Shown: positions 7,515 through 14,764, counted from the stretch's first letter. The stretch: DNA of 21,910 bases from Candidatus Omnitrophota bacterium (GCA_016206815.1 JACQQT010000036.1:1-21910); one strand, 5' to 3'. Numbers and translations: made by a program. Notes: generated by a model from the letters alone, not told the origin.

Positions 7515-7542
7515 ATTATAGCAGAAAAATTATTTTATTCAA
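7515..7542 (-). promoter_or_regulatory. Predicted sigma70-type promoter of the ORF6N gene
   Basis: On the minus strand, TTGAAT (7537-7542), a 16-base A/T-rich spacer and a perfect TATAAT (7515-7520). It leaves a leader of about 70 bases before the ATG at 7437. This is one of the best promoter matches in the window. Confidence 0.65.
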
Positions 7543-7560
7543 CGAGCTTTCTTTAAACTT

Positions 7561-8766
7561 TTACTTTACCCTTCTCTCGACAACGGCGCAACCGACCAGA
7601 TCGCCCCATACGTTGACCGTCGTCCGGCACATGTCTAAAGGCCTGTCGATCGCAAACAAAATTCCGAGGCCAACCGCCGGTAAACCCACGGCTTGAAGCA
7701 CAATTAAAATGGTCACCAAGCCGGCGCTCGGAATGCCGGCAGCCCCAATCGAAGCCAGGGTTGCCGTCACATAAATGATCAACTGCTGAAACGGTGACAG
7801 ATCAATCCCCAAAGTCTGTGCAATAAAAACGGCAACCACGGCTTCATACAGCGCGGTCCCGTCCATGTTGACCGTAGCACCCAGCGGCAAAACGAAACTT
7901 GAGGTTTCTTCTTGAATGCCGGCTTCTTTGGCAGACGCTAAACTAACCGGCAGGGTCGCCGAGGAGGAAGACGTGGCAAAAGCCATGACCAATGCTCCTT
8001 TGACAGCGCTGAGGTAATCCCGGATAGACCGCCCTGAAAAAAATTTGAACAGGAGCGGCAGCACAATCAATCCATGGATAAACAAACCAAACAAAACAAC
8101 CAAAACAAATTTCCCGAAAGAAGCCAGAACCGAAAATCCGAAAGTGCCGATCAACGGTGCGATCAATCCGACAACGCCGATCGGCGCAAACCAAATCACC
8201 CCCCGCGTGAGAACGAGAAAAACCTCCTCAACCGATTTCAGCAATGAAATCAATGCCTCTGCCCGCTTGCCCGAATAAAGCAGCGCCATCCCCAGCAAAA
8301 TTGCAAAAATAATAATGCCCAAAATATTGGTTTCCGAAAAAGCGGAGAAAATGTTTTCCGGAATCAAACGAGAGATAAATTCCGTAAAAGACGCGGTACT
8401 TCCAAGATCCGTCTCCGCACCGGAAGACTCCAAATGAACCCCGGCTCCGGGTTGTATGAGATTGACCAAAACCAAACCCAAGAGAATCGCCAAAGAGGTG
8501 GTTGCCAAATAATAAAGAAGGGTGCGTCCGCCAAGAGTGCCCAACCGAGTCAACGTTCCCGTCCGATAAACGCCGACCACGATGGAAGCAAATACCAAGG
8601 GGACTACGACTAACTTCAGAAGGGATATAAAAATTGAACCGATCGGTCTTAGGCTTTCGGCCTTGGGCCCTAAAAACAAACCCGCTGCGACACCTGCCAG
8701 CAGACCCCAAAAGATGGCTTGAGCACTCGAAAAAAAGGAAAGGAACCGGGACTTGGGTTGGGTCAT
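7561..8766 (-). CDS. Dicarboxylate/amino acid:cation symporter (DAACS family)
   Basis: Inner-membrane sodium- or proton-coupled transporter of the GltP/GltT/DctA family for glutamate, aspartate or C4-dicarboxylates. The 401 residues give the usual length. Hallmarks are the serine-rich re-entrant loop ATSSSSATLPVS, the motif LPLGATVNMDGTALYEAV, and the second re-entrant region with GIPSAGLVT; eight membrane helices are visible. I choose ATG 8764-8766 because the family usually begins shortly before its first helix. Longer starts would run into the upstream gene, and a TTG at 8784 with GGGGA in front is a real alternative. The upstream exported protein ends 92 bp before this start, so both genes may be on the riboswitch-controlled transcript. 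A small hairpin abuts the start codon. Confidence 0.93.
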   Translation of the reverse strand: MTQPKSRFLSFFSSAQAIFWGLLAGVAAGLFLGPKAESLRPIGSIFISLLKLVVVPLVFASIVVGVYRTGTLTRLGTLGGRTLLYYLATTSLAILLGLVLVNLIQPGAGVHLESSGAETDLGSTASFTEFISRLIPENIFSAFSETNILGIIIFAILLGMALLYSGKRAEALISLLKSVEEVFLVLTRGVIWFAPIGVVGLIAPLIGTFGFSVLASFGKFVLVVLFGLFIHGLIVLPLLFKFFSGRSIRDYLSAVKGALVMAFATSSSSATLPVSLASAKEAGIQEETSSFVLPLGATVNMDGTALYEAVVAVFIAQTLGIDLSPFQQLIIYVTATLASIGAAGIPSAGLVTILIVLQAVGLPAVGLGILFAIDRPLDMCRTTVNVWGDLVGCAVVERRVK

Positions 8767-8782
8767 GGGTAGGATTCTACCC
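8767..8782 (-). promoter_or_regulatory. Hairpin directly before the symporter start codon
   Basis: On the mRNA strand GGGTAG, loop AATC, CTACCC are followed immediately by the ATG. The nearest purine-rich ribosome-binding sequence (GGGGAAAGG) lies before the hairpin. It may regulate start access or bring the distant site closer; it may also mean that the true start is the TTG at 8784. Confidence 0.4.
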
Positions 8783-8858
8783 AAAACCTTTCCCCGCTTC
8801 AATCGACAAAAAGAATCTTTTGATTCAGCTAATACGGAATCTGAGGGAGGTGTTGAGA

Positions 8859-9416
8859 CTAACTCAGGCGGCTGATGTTGCCGGCCCAATCGACTGAGTA
8901 GGCGTACCGCGCGTCCCCTTTGGCAAGTACGATTTGAAAAGCGGCCGGCTGATCCAGTAACGGCCTGATTTCGATGGAAGTAGGCACTTGGCGGATTTTT
9001 GGTTCCAAACGATACGCAAGAGGTTTTGTGGGGTGATTCGTCATTTCATAATCTTCTTCAGCTTCCGGAACCGAAAACTGGAGCCGAACTGCCTTATCCT
9101 GCCGCAATGCCTCAAGCAGTAATTCTTCCCGCCCCGGGGATGTTAGAAAAGTATTCAAACCGGCATTCAAAATCTGAACCTCGGAACCGGACAGGGGTTG
9201 GTCATGCCCGCCCGGCGTAAACAGGGCGGCATGAAACTGTTTCAACGTAATAAAATGAAATCGCGTCGAGGATAAAGCATGAAGTTGAGTGTCTGAGGAA
9301 GGTGCCGCCAAGGGACTCGAGAGCAGCGCCTCTTGCGCGAAAGCGCCCCGGACAAAATGGGCGCTGACGGCTATCAAAATCAAAATTAAAATCGCTACAA
9401 CGTTTCGAAGTTTCAC
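8859..9416 (-). CDS. Unknown exported protein under a c-di-GMP riboswitch
   Basis: A 185-residue protein with no domain I recognise. It starts MKLRNVVAILILILIAVSAH: a basic tip, a strong hydrophobic core and a possible signal-peptidase site near AFA-QEA at residues 26-28, so it is probably periplasmic or membrane-anchored. The mature part is about 150 residues of mixed charge; the segment around LRQDKAVRLQFSVPEAEEDY and the C-terminal YAYSVDWAGNISRLS suggest a small beta-rich domain. The start codon is GTG (9414-9416), immediately after the riboswitch, with no ordinary ribosome-binding site between them. It is followed by the symporter gene. The riboswitch suggests a role in a c-di-GMP output such as surface attachment, matrix or motility, which is inference only. 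Confidence 0.8.
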   Translation of the reverse strand: MKLRNVVAILILILIAVSAHFVRGAFAQEALLSSPLAAPSSDTQLHALSSTRFHFITLKQFHAALFTPGGHDQPLSGSEVQILNAGLNTFLTSPGREELLLEALRQDKAVRLQFSVPEAEEDYEMTNHPTKPLAYRLEPKIRQVPTSIEIRPLLDQPAAFQIVLAKGDARYAYSVDWAGNISRLS

Positions 9417-9428
9417 GGGTGAAATTCG
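9406..9428 (-). promoter_or_regulatory. Start-codon hairpin at the end of the riboswitch
   Basis: On the mRNA strand CGAA-TTTCA, loop CCCG, TGAAA-C-TTCG can fold, with the GTG start codon spanning the loop and the 3' arm. The CGAA arm overlaps the last bases of the aptamer (GCCGAA), so ligand binding and this hairpin should compete or be coupled. This fits translational control. Confidence 0.5.
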
Positions 9429-9504
9429 GCAGCCTGCCCACCATCTCCCTTGCGGGAATTAGGCGCATGACTTTGCGTCCCGCCCTTTCGAGCGGTTTGC
9501 CCCG
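9422..9504 (-). ncRNA. c-di-GMP-I (GEMM) riboswitch aptamer
   Basis: Read on the minus strand, the core matches the class I cyclic di-GMP aptamer step by step. GGGGCAAACC starts it. Helix CCGCTC/GGGCGG is capped by a GAAA tetraloop. Then comes the invariant GGGACGCAAAG (9471-9483 region), then GCGCCTAA, a TTCCC-GCAA-GGGAG arm and ATGGT, where CCTAA/ATGG is the tetraloop-receptor element. It ends with GGCAGGCTGCCGA, matching the third helix. The GTG start of the exported protein follows directly. A further hairpin (9503-9526) precedes the aptamer. The outer P1 pairing is not obvious. The family match is from the known consensus; a covariance-model search was not possible. Confidence 0.9.
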
Positions 9505-9653
9505 GCCAAATCATTGTGTTTGGCCGCCCCGAACGCTTCCTCCTTTGCGTCAGGTTTTCGTTCCAACCAAAAAGCTTGGAAAGAACTACTTACTGCTTAG
9601 GTTAAAGGTACCATACCGCTTAACGAAATCCAACGGTACCCGCCCATAAAACA

Positions 9654-9681
9654 TTGCAAAAAAGCCGTTAACGGCTAAAAT
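9654..9681 (+). promoter_or_regulatory. Predicted promoter with palindrome in the spacer
   Basis: TTGCAA (9654-9659) and TAAAAT (9676-9681) are 16 bases apart, placed 42 bases before the ATG at 9723. The 14-bp perfect palindrome AGCCGTTAACGGCT (9663-9676) fills most of the spacer and looks like an operator. Read on the other strand, the palindrome is followed by six T residues and could instead act as a weak terminator. Confidence 0.45.
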
Positions 9682-9722
9682 ACAGGTCTTACTTTACCCA
9701 TTTATGAAGTCAGGATAAAAAA

Positions 9723-10547
9723 ATGGCGACTAAACTGAAGTCGAATAACGCGGCCGGAATCTGGTTTTGGCTCAAGTGGATCCTTGTTGCCATCGGGGGA
9801 TTTACGGCTTCGCTATTCTTCTGGAACTGGCTGCTCTTAAAACAACTCGAAGCGGACTTGAGCAATCCGCAAGTTGCAATCGGATGGATGGTGGCGGTTT
9901 TTGGCACCTGGTTCATCACCTTAATTCCGCTCATGAAGACGAAAGAAATGGTCATGGGCCACATGGATAAAAAAGATGAATCGACCGTCACCTGGTGGCT
10001 CGTCTGGATCAGTTTGACGATCGGCTCTTTTTTTCTGGCCGTCTGGTGCTGGACGCCCTTTATCGCAAAACACTTCGGTTCCGTTCGGAATCCGACCGCT
10101 GCCCTCCTTTGGGTGATTGCTGTTTTCGGTTCGTGGCTGGTAGCTCTCATCCCACTCATGGTTCTGATGTATTACAAGGTAGATAAAGCTTACGAAGACG
10201 CGCGGATTCGAAGAGAAATGCGGGCCGAGCAGTTCAAAGATCCCGTCAAAGTCAAAGCGGTGTTCGTGCCCGAATCTAAACGGCAGCTTTCAAAATTCCT
10301 TACCCAAAAGTTGAAAAAAACCCCTCAAACGATCAAGGGCGGGCACTTGGTCACTGTGATTTTAAAAGACGGCAGGAAAATTGAGAATGTGTTTGTGGCA
10401 CGCAAAAAACAAATTCTGGGAATTTACAACCAGCAGGAATTGACTTTCTCGGCGCAAGACATCGCAGATATCGAGCTCACCGACCTCACCCATCCGGGCG
10501 ATTTTACCCAAAAAGCCTGGCTCCGCCTCGACGGCAACAGCGCCTAG
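9723..10547 (+). CDS. Unrecognised membrane protein with a duplicated two-helix unit
   Basis: A 274-residue protein I cannot assign to a family. Residues about 16-71 and 91-146 are clear internal repeats with a period of 75. Each has a tryptophan-rich first helix, an Asn-Pro (NPQVAIGW, NPTAALLW) and a second helix ending VAVFGTWFITLIPLM or IAVFGSWLVALIPLM. This gives four transmembrane helices. A charged linker follows (about 150-200), then a small soluble C-terminal domain (about 205-274) with alternating strands, HLVTVILKDGRKIENVFV and ILGIYNQQELTFSAQDI, reminiscent of a small beta barrel. The ATG at 9723 has AGGA seven bases upstream. It is transcribed alone, opposite to both neighbours, with a promoter proposed at 9654-9681. 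Confidence 0.85.
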   Translation: MATKLKSNNAAGIWFWLKWILVAIGGFTASLFFWNWLLLKQLEADLSNPQVAIGWMVAVFGTWFITLIPLMKTKEMVMGHMDKKDESTVTWWLVWISLTIGSFFLAVWCWTPFIAKHFGSVRNPTAALLWVIAVFGSWLVALIPLMVLMYYKVDKAYEDARIRREMRAEQFKDPVKVKAVFVPESKRQLSKFLTQKLKKTPQTIKGGHLVTVILKDGRKIENVFVARKKQILGIYNQQELTFSAQDIADIELTDLTHPGDFTQKAWLRLDGNSA

Positions 10548-10550
10548 AAA

Positions 10551-10580
10551 GCAGGGTTCAGGGAACAGGGATCAGGGGTA
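10551..10580. repeat. CAGGG-rich degenerate repeat, left flank of the four-helix-bundle gene
   Basis: A run of CAGGGTT/CAGGGAA/CAGGGAT/CAGGGG units. Its core CAGGGAACAG (10559-10568) recurs in inverted orientation at 10977-10986 on the other side of the four-helix-bundle gene. In metagenomic genomes such repeats commonly accompany 23S-IVP-like genes (from memory). Confidence 0.6.
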
Positions 10581-10591
10581 AGTAGCGGAGA

Positions 10592-10957
10592 TTAGTCTTT
10601 ATTTTGAAGAGCGCGGCGTAATCCGTTCAACATCTTTCCGATTTCGGAAGTCTTACCCAAGAGTTGTCTTAAACTATGATCATCTAGGTAACACAACCGC
10701 GCTGCAATTTCTAAATGCGTTTCTAATTCGGCGAGAGATCCGCACGCTATTGATAAATGTTGGAGAAATTCTTTCGTGTGCTGCCTTGCATGCCCTTCGG
10801 CAACATTTGCCGGAACAGAAACCGCGGAGCGCTGAATTTGAGTTACAAGTCCGAAAGCTTCACGGTTTGGAAATTTTTTGCTGGCTTCATAACAGTCCGC
10901 CACCAAATCCATTGCTTTTTGCCAAACCCCTAGGTCTTTATAATTTTTGATACTCAT
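10592..10957 (-). CDS. Four-helix-bundle protein (23S rRNA intervening-sequence protein family)
   Basis: A 121-residue all-helical protein. Family signs: YKDLGVWQKAMDLV near the N-terminus, FGLVTQIQRSAVSVPANVAEG in the middle, and SLAELETHLEIAARLCYL after it, the typical S23/IVP (TIGR02436-like) pattern. Members were first found inside intervening sequences of 23S rRNA genes, but most are scattered chromosomal genes of unknown function. The ATG (10955-10957) overlaps the stop of the ferredoxin gene (ATGA), but no strong ribosome-binding site is seen. CAGGG-rich repeats flank it in inverted orientation, so it looks like an insertion at the 3' end of the cytochrome c maturation operon and not an original member. 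Confidence 0.92.
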   Translation of the reverse strand: MSIKNYKDLGVWQKAMDLVADCYEASKKFPNREAFGLVTQIQRSAVSVPANVAEGHARQHTKEFLQHLSIACGSLAELETHLEIAARLCYLDDHSLRQLLGKTSEIGKMLNGLRRALQNKD

Positions 10958-11355
10958 TTATCTAAATTTCTACCCTCTGTTCCCTGGCCCCTGACCTCTG
11001 ACCCCAGGTCTTCGACTGTTTTTTGATTGCAGATGCTCTTCAAGGTCAGGCCGGGCGCTTTTTGGATTCCCTCCGCATAGGGCAGCATGGGGATTGTATC
11101 CCACGGACAGTGCTTCGCGCACAGCGCGCAGCCGATACAACGCTCGATATCCACTTCTACGACTTGCTGGAACTGGGCAAAATCGGCGCCGGGCACGATT
11201 TCAATACAATCCACCGGGCAGAAAATGATGCAAGCCTCGCAGCCCGTACAGCCGTTTTGATCGATGACCGCAAGCAGATTGGGCTCTCTTTTCCGGGAAG
11301 GTTTTTTGGCGATAAGCGGAGGGCGCTCGCCCTTTCGTGCCGTATTCTCAGCCAT
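10954..11355 (-). CDS. Dicluster 2[4Fe-4S] ferredoxin-like protein
   Basis: A 133-residue iron-sulphur protein. The two cluster motifs are CTGCEACIIFCPVDC and CIGCALCAKHCPW, each with the CxxCxxCxxxC(P) spacing, separated by a strand carrying VVEVDIER. The N-terminus is basic with no signal peptide, so it is cytoplasmic or attached to the inner face of the membrane. I use ATG 11353-11355 (AAGG close upstream); it overlaps the end of ccsA by eight bases. A longer start at 11385 is possible. The last residues (DLGSEVRGQGTEGRNLDK) are encoded by the CAGGG-rich repeat next to the four-helix-bundle gene, so the original C-terminus has probably been replaced. Its presence in a System II operon is unexplained; electron transfer to a quinol or cytochrome pathway is a guess. 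Confidence 0.88.
   Translation of the reverse strand: MAENTARKGERPPLIAKKPSRKREPNLLAVIDQNGCTGCEACIIFCPVDCIEIVPGADFAQFQQVVEVDIERCIGCALCAKHCPWDTIPMLPYAEGIQKAPGLTLKSICNQKTVEDLGSEVRGQGTEGRNLDK
10971..11008. repeat. CAGGG-rich degenerate repeat, right flank, inside the ferredoxin gene
   Basis: On the minus strand this is a run of GGGGTCAG, AGGTCAGGGG, CCAGGGAACAG and AGGGTA units, read as the tail of the ferredoxin. It is in inverted orientation to the left-flank repeat at 10551-10580. Confidence 0.6.
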
Positions 11356-13012
11356 GACGGCCTTTTGTTTTGAACCGCCTCGCAAAATATAAAATCAAAA
11401 GCAAATCGGAAACGATGAACGCCGCGACATAAGGCAATCCGCCGCCGCCGAAGCCGTAACTATGAAGCCCCGCTCCCAAAACAAAATTGACGCCGTACCA
11501 CGCCATCAGCACGGTCAGAAAACAAAGCGCGGACCAAAATGCGACACCAAACATATCGAGCCACCCCGCCGTCCTGCTGTGGAGCACTGCAAGGTACGCC
11601 AAAATGGCAATCAATGCCCACGTTTCCTTGGGATCCCAGCCCCAAAACCGTCCCCAGGAGTCAGCCGCCCACACGCCGCCCAAAATGGTGCCGGCGGTGA
11701 GAAAAATAACGCCGATTTGAAGCGAACGGTACAAATATTCCCCCAAAGAATTTTGCAGTTCCTTCTTCTTTCTGAAAGCCAAACTATACAACAAAACGTG
11801 CGCAATTCCCCAATTCAAGGCGAAAGCGCCGTAGCCCAGCGTAATCGTCAACACATGGATCGTCAGCCAATAATTGCTCCTTAAAACGGGCACAAGCGGA
11901 GAAATGGAAGCATCCAAAAACGTCGGGAAACTCTCTCCGATGAGCAAAGCGAACGTCGCCACGGAAGCTGCGATCACGGGAAGATGGGCAGACGGATAGA
12001 AAAACAAAAGGATGAGCGAAAATAAAACTGCCGCCCACGAAACCCAGATAATCGATTCGTACATATTGGTGACGGGCGGCCTGCCGGCAATCAACATTCT
12101 TAACACAAAACCAAAAGAATGAATCAAAAATCCGGAAATGAAAAATCCGAGTCCGACGCGTGACATAACCTTTTTCTTTTGAGGGGCCAGCCAAATGAAA
12201 ATACTAATTAAATATAAAATCCACGCCAGGTGAAAGGGTTTCAATTTCAAATAGAGCAGCTCTCTGGCAATCGCGGTTTCGTCCAGCGCGATGTCGCGGG
12301 AAAGCAGCAAATTTTTTAACGTGCCGCTGAAGCCCTCAGCCGCCAGAACCGCCTCCTCTGCCTGGCCGCCCTTTAATCGATCCAAAAGATGGCCGAGCGA
12401 ATCCTGAACGTCCCGAACCGCTGCTGCGGGAAACAGGTTTTCTAAAATATGGATTCCTTCCTGACTCGTGAAAGCTTCCAGCGGAACCCACGCGATTTTC
12501 GGCTCTTGGGGATGCGGAATAAAACCGGGCGCTCGGGCGCTTGCAATTGCCGAAAACAATTGCGCCCGTTGATACAGCTCGATTTCCTTTCGTTCAAGCG
12601 CCGTCAAACGCTGCTTCGCCTGATCTTTTTGCCGGGCGGCATTCACTTTTCCGGCAAATGCCAAATCATTCAAAACAAGATTGGGGGCAATCCGGTTTCG
12701 TACCAGGTCACTTGAAAATTCTTTCCGAAGCTCCAAATGCTTCACCGGCAAAATCGGCTCCCCGCTCCAAACCTGGGGATCCGCCATCCACTCCCAAAGC
12801 GAAACAGCGGCGCTCCGATTTTCAAACTGGCCGCGCCCCGTGATGAAAATCATGGCTTCCCGTGCGAAAGCCGCAAACGGTTTCGCCCGGCCGGCATCCT
12901 GAACCGGAATTCTGCTTAAAACCGCCTCGAGCGTTTCGTTCCGAGCCGCTTGCAATGCGGACGGAAACAAGAAAAGTCCTGCAAGCAGAAATGTAAACGT
13001 CATTTTTTTCAT
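11348..13012 (-). CDS. ccsA: System II cytochrome c biogenesis protein CcsA with N-terminal periplasmic extension
   Basis: A 554-residue membrane protein that handles haem for attachment to apocytochrome c outside the inner membrane, with ResB. The haem-handling tryptophan-rich motif is complete (WGRFWGWDPKETWALI, near residue 450), with conserved histidines in flanking helices (e.g. LTIHVLTITLGYG and GAGLHSYGFG). Before the usual eight-helix CcsA domain there is a signal peptide (MKKMTFTFLLAGLFLFPSAL) and a soluble region of about 240 residues, so it is longer than minimal CcsA proteins of about 300 residues. Extended forms are known in some phyla. GGAG lies eight bases before the ATG, and the ResB stop is directly adjacent. 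Confidence 0.94.
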   Translation of the reverse strand: MKKMTFTFLLAGLFLFPSALQAARNETLEAVLSRIPVQDAGRAKPFAAFAREAMIFITGRGQFENRSAAVSLWEWMADPQVWSGEPILPVKHLELRKEFSSDLVRNRIAPNLVLNDLAFAGKVNAARQKDQAKQRLTALERKEIELYQRAQLFSAIASARAPGFIPHPQEPKIAWVPLEAFTSQEGIHILENLFPAAAVRDVQDSLGHLLDRLKGGQAEEAVLAAEGFSGTLKNLLLSRDIALDETAIARELLYLKLKPFHLAWILYLISIFIWLAPQKKKVMSRVGLGFFISGFLIHSFGFVLRMLIAGRPPVTNMYESIIWVSWAAVLFSLILLFFYPSAHLPVIAASVATFALLIGESFPTFLDASISPLVPVLRSNYWLTIHVLTITLGYGAFALNWGIAHVLLYSLAFRKKKELQNSLGEYLYRSLQIGVIFLTAGTILGGVWAADSWGRFWGWDPKETWALIAILAYLAVLHSRTAGWLDMFGVAFWSALCFLTVLMAWYGVNFVLGAGLHSYGFGGGGLPYVAAFIVSDLLLILYFARRFKTKGRHG

Positions 13013-14764
13013 CTATCTGCTCCTTAATTTGGGATCGCTTGTTTTTAATGTGGAAAACGGCTTCACGTAAAATAACATCAAAATTCCGGATACCAAAATG
13101 ATGGCGCCTGCATACTTCAGCGGATTGCCGGGGTCTTTGGCCACCGTAAAAATCGAAATGTCCGGTTTCCCCGGTTCCAGATGATAAGCCGACTGGTAGA
13201 CTTTAAAACCTTTATGTTTCAAAGGCTCGTTCATTTGAATTAACACATCCTGCTCAATTCCCCGGCTTGGATCCTGAAGTGTCACCTCGCTTTTGAAACT
13301 GGCGGGCCGATTGGTGCCGGGATCGGTATCCATCATAAAATCCCGGAGCGCCACCTGAAAACCGATCGGCACGGTTCTTAATCCGTAAATGACGTGATAA
13401 TCGGATCCGCCGACGGAAACATGCGCGACTTCGCCCTGCGACAGCCAGACCGCCTGTTTGGAACCGGCTGTTTCAAGTTCAAGCTGCATGACTGACCGAG
13501 CTTCTTCATCCTTTGAAACGTTGGGAAGGGGCATATATTCCGTTTTGATTTTCGCGCGCTCCAAATAACGATCGACTGAAAATTTGAAATCCATCCATCC
13601 CGTCGAAACGTCTTCGCCCAGCCGGACGGCGCCTTCCATAAGACCCTGCTTGCTTTTCACTTGAAAATCCGGAAGCCCCTTTGGTTTCGCGATAAATCTG
13701 ATTTCATTCTGCGAGGTCTGTTCTGCAAACTGAGGCACTTCATAAGCAATTCTGACATGGGCCTCACTTGGTTTCAAACCATGAATCGTCGGAAAATCCG
13801 GAAACTGAGCAAACACCGTATGCTGCTCCGAGATCTCAGCCCCTTTGAGGATCAATTGAACGGCCGGATTCTGCCACTCCTCCGAACGTTCCATCAATTG
13901 GTTTTGATTGACAACGGCATCTTTAAAAATCTGTTTTACCTCCACCTGAAAAGGCGTGCCTTCCAAAGGATACGTTCTGCCTTGAGAATTTGATTCAAGC
14001 GGAATTTCGATATGGGTTCCGCTTTCAAAATCGAATCGGAGGGTTCCAAAACCGGATCCTGTTTTTTTCGTCTCCGGCAGAATCCGTTCGGCCGTAAAAC
14101 GAATCGCAGCCGGACCCAAGTTGTAGGAACTCCGTGACGCATCGTCTAACACTAACCATTGATCACTAGATGCCATTGAACCTTTCAGGGTGACGTGCAA
14201 AGCCGGTGATCCGCTTTCACCTTCAACGATTTCCTCCTGAAACTTTGCTTTCGGATAATCCGCAAGCATGGAAAGTCTGAACGGTGTCCGATCGCCGGCA
14301 TCAAGTAACTTGCGGCCCGTCCAAGGAAACACATGCTGTTCCGGAAGAAACGTCCAGCGCCCGCCGGAATCAATGGAAACCACCTGAATGAGCGGACCCG
14401 CGAGCGACATACGGCCTTCCTGTTCGCCTTCCCGAATCTGAAGCTGGCCTTCGATCCCGAACCCCTGTGTCACCAATGCGCCCAGCAGCATGAGGATGAT
14501 TCCCAAGTGTGTGGTTAAAAAACCAACGTGCTTTTTCTTCCAAGGAATCCGGTCCAGAGCGGATGCCAGCAAATTAAGCGCCAAGAGAGCCATTAACACG
14601 CTCATCCAAGTGGTTCGATAAACCAGCACCTGGGCCGCATGAGTTCCATGATCAGCTTCGATAAAGGTTCCCACACCGAACGCAATCCCAAGTATCACAA
14701 TCAGCGTCACCGCAAGTTTAAGAGACCCGAAAAATTTAAATACTTGATTCATCCATTTCATCAT
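13013..14764 (-). CDS. resB: System II cytochrome c biogenesis protein ResB (Ccs1)
   Basis: A 583-residue partner of CcsA. The N-terminal helices (FFGSLKLAVTLIVILGIAFG, a second near residue 60 and a third with HLGIILMLLGALV) match the ResB family. A large periplasmic domain follows, and a final helix (KYAGAIILVSGILMLFYVKP) sits close to the C-terminus. Late in the periplasmic domain, HKGFKVYQSAYHLEPG is the conserved block just before the last helix. The ATG overlaps the aconitase stop (ATGA), so it is translationally coupled to an unrelated metabolic gene; ccsA follows with no gap. The complex works on the outer face of the inner membrane. Confidence 0.94.
   Translation of the reverse strand: MMKWMNQVFKFFGSLKLAVTLIVILGIAFGVGTFIEADHGTHAAQVLVYRTTWMSVLMALLALNLLASALDRIPWKKKHVGFLTTHLGIILMLLGALVTQGFGIEGQLQIREGEQEGRMSLAGPLIQVVSIDSGGRWTFLPEQHVFPWTGRKLLDAGDRTPFRLSMLADYPKAKFQEEIVEGESGSPALHVTLKGSMASSDQWLVLDDASRSSYNLGPAAIRFTAERILPETKKTGSGFGTLRFDFESGTHIEIPLESNSQGRTYPLEGTPFQVEVKQIFKDAVVNQNQLMERSEEWQNPAVQLILKGAEISEQHTVFAQFPDFPTIHGLKPSEAHVRIAYEVPQFAEQTSQNEIRFIAKPKGLPDFQVKSKQGLMEGAVRLGEDVSTGWMDFKFSVDRYLERAKIKTEYMPLPNVSKDEEARSVMQLELETAGSKQAVWLSQGEVAHVSVGGSDYHVIYGLRTVPIGFQVALRDFMMDTDPGTNRPASFKSEVTLQDPSRGIEQDVLIQMNEPLKHKGFKVYQSAYHLEPGKPDISIFTVAKDPGNPLKYAGAIILVSGILMLFYVKPFSTLKTSDPKLRSR

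Noticed and set aside
9202..9468. Minus-strand ORF through the leader of the exported protein
   Set aside because: It reads through the riboswitch aptamer and then the wrong frame of the exported protein gene.
9607..9642. Two GGTACC sites as possible inverted repeat or end of the aconitase-type element
   Set aside because: The match does not extend beyond the six-base sites.
11462..11884. 140-codon plus-strand ORF
   Set aside because: Antisense to the conserved core of ccsA; a shadow frame.
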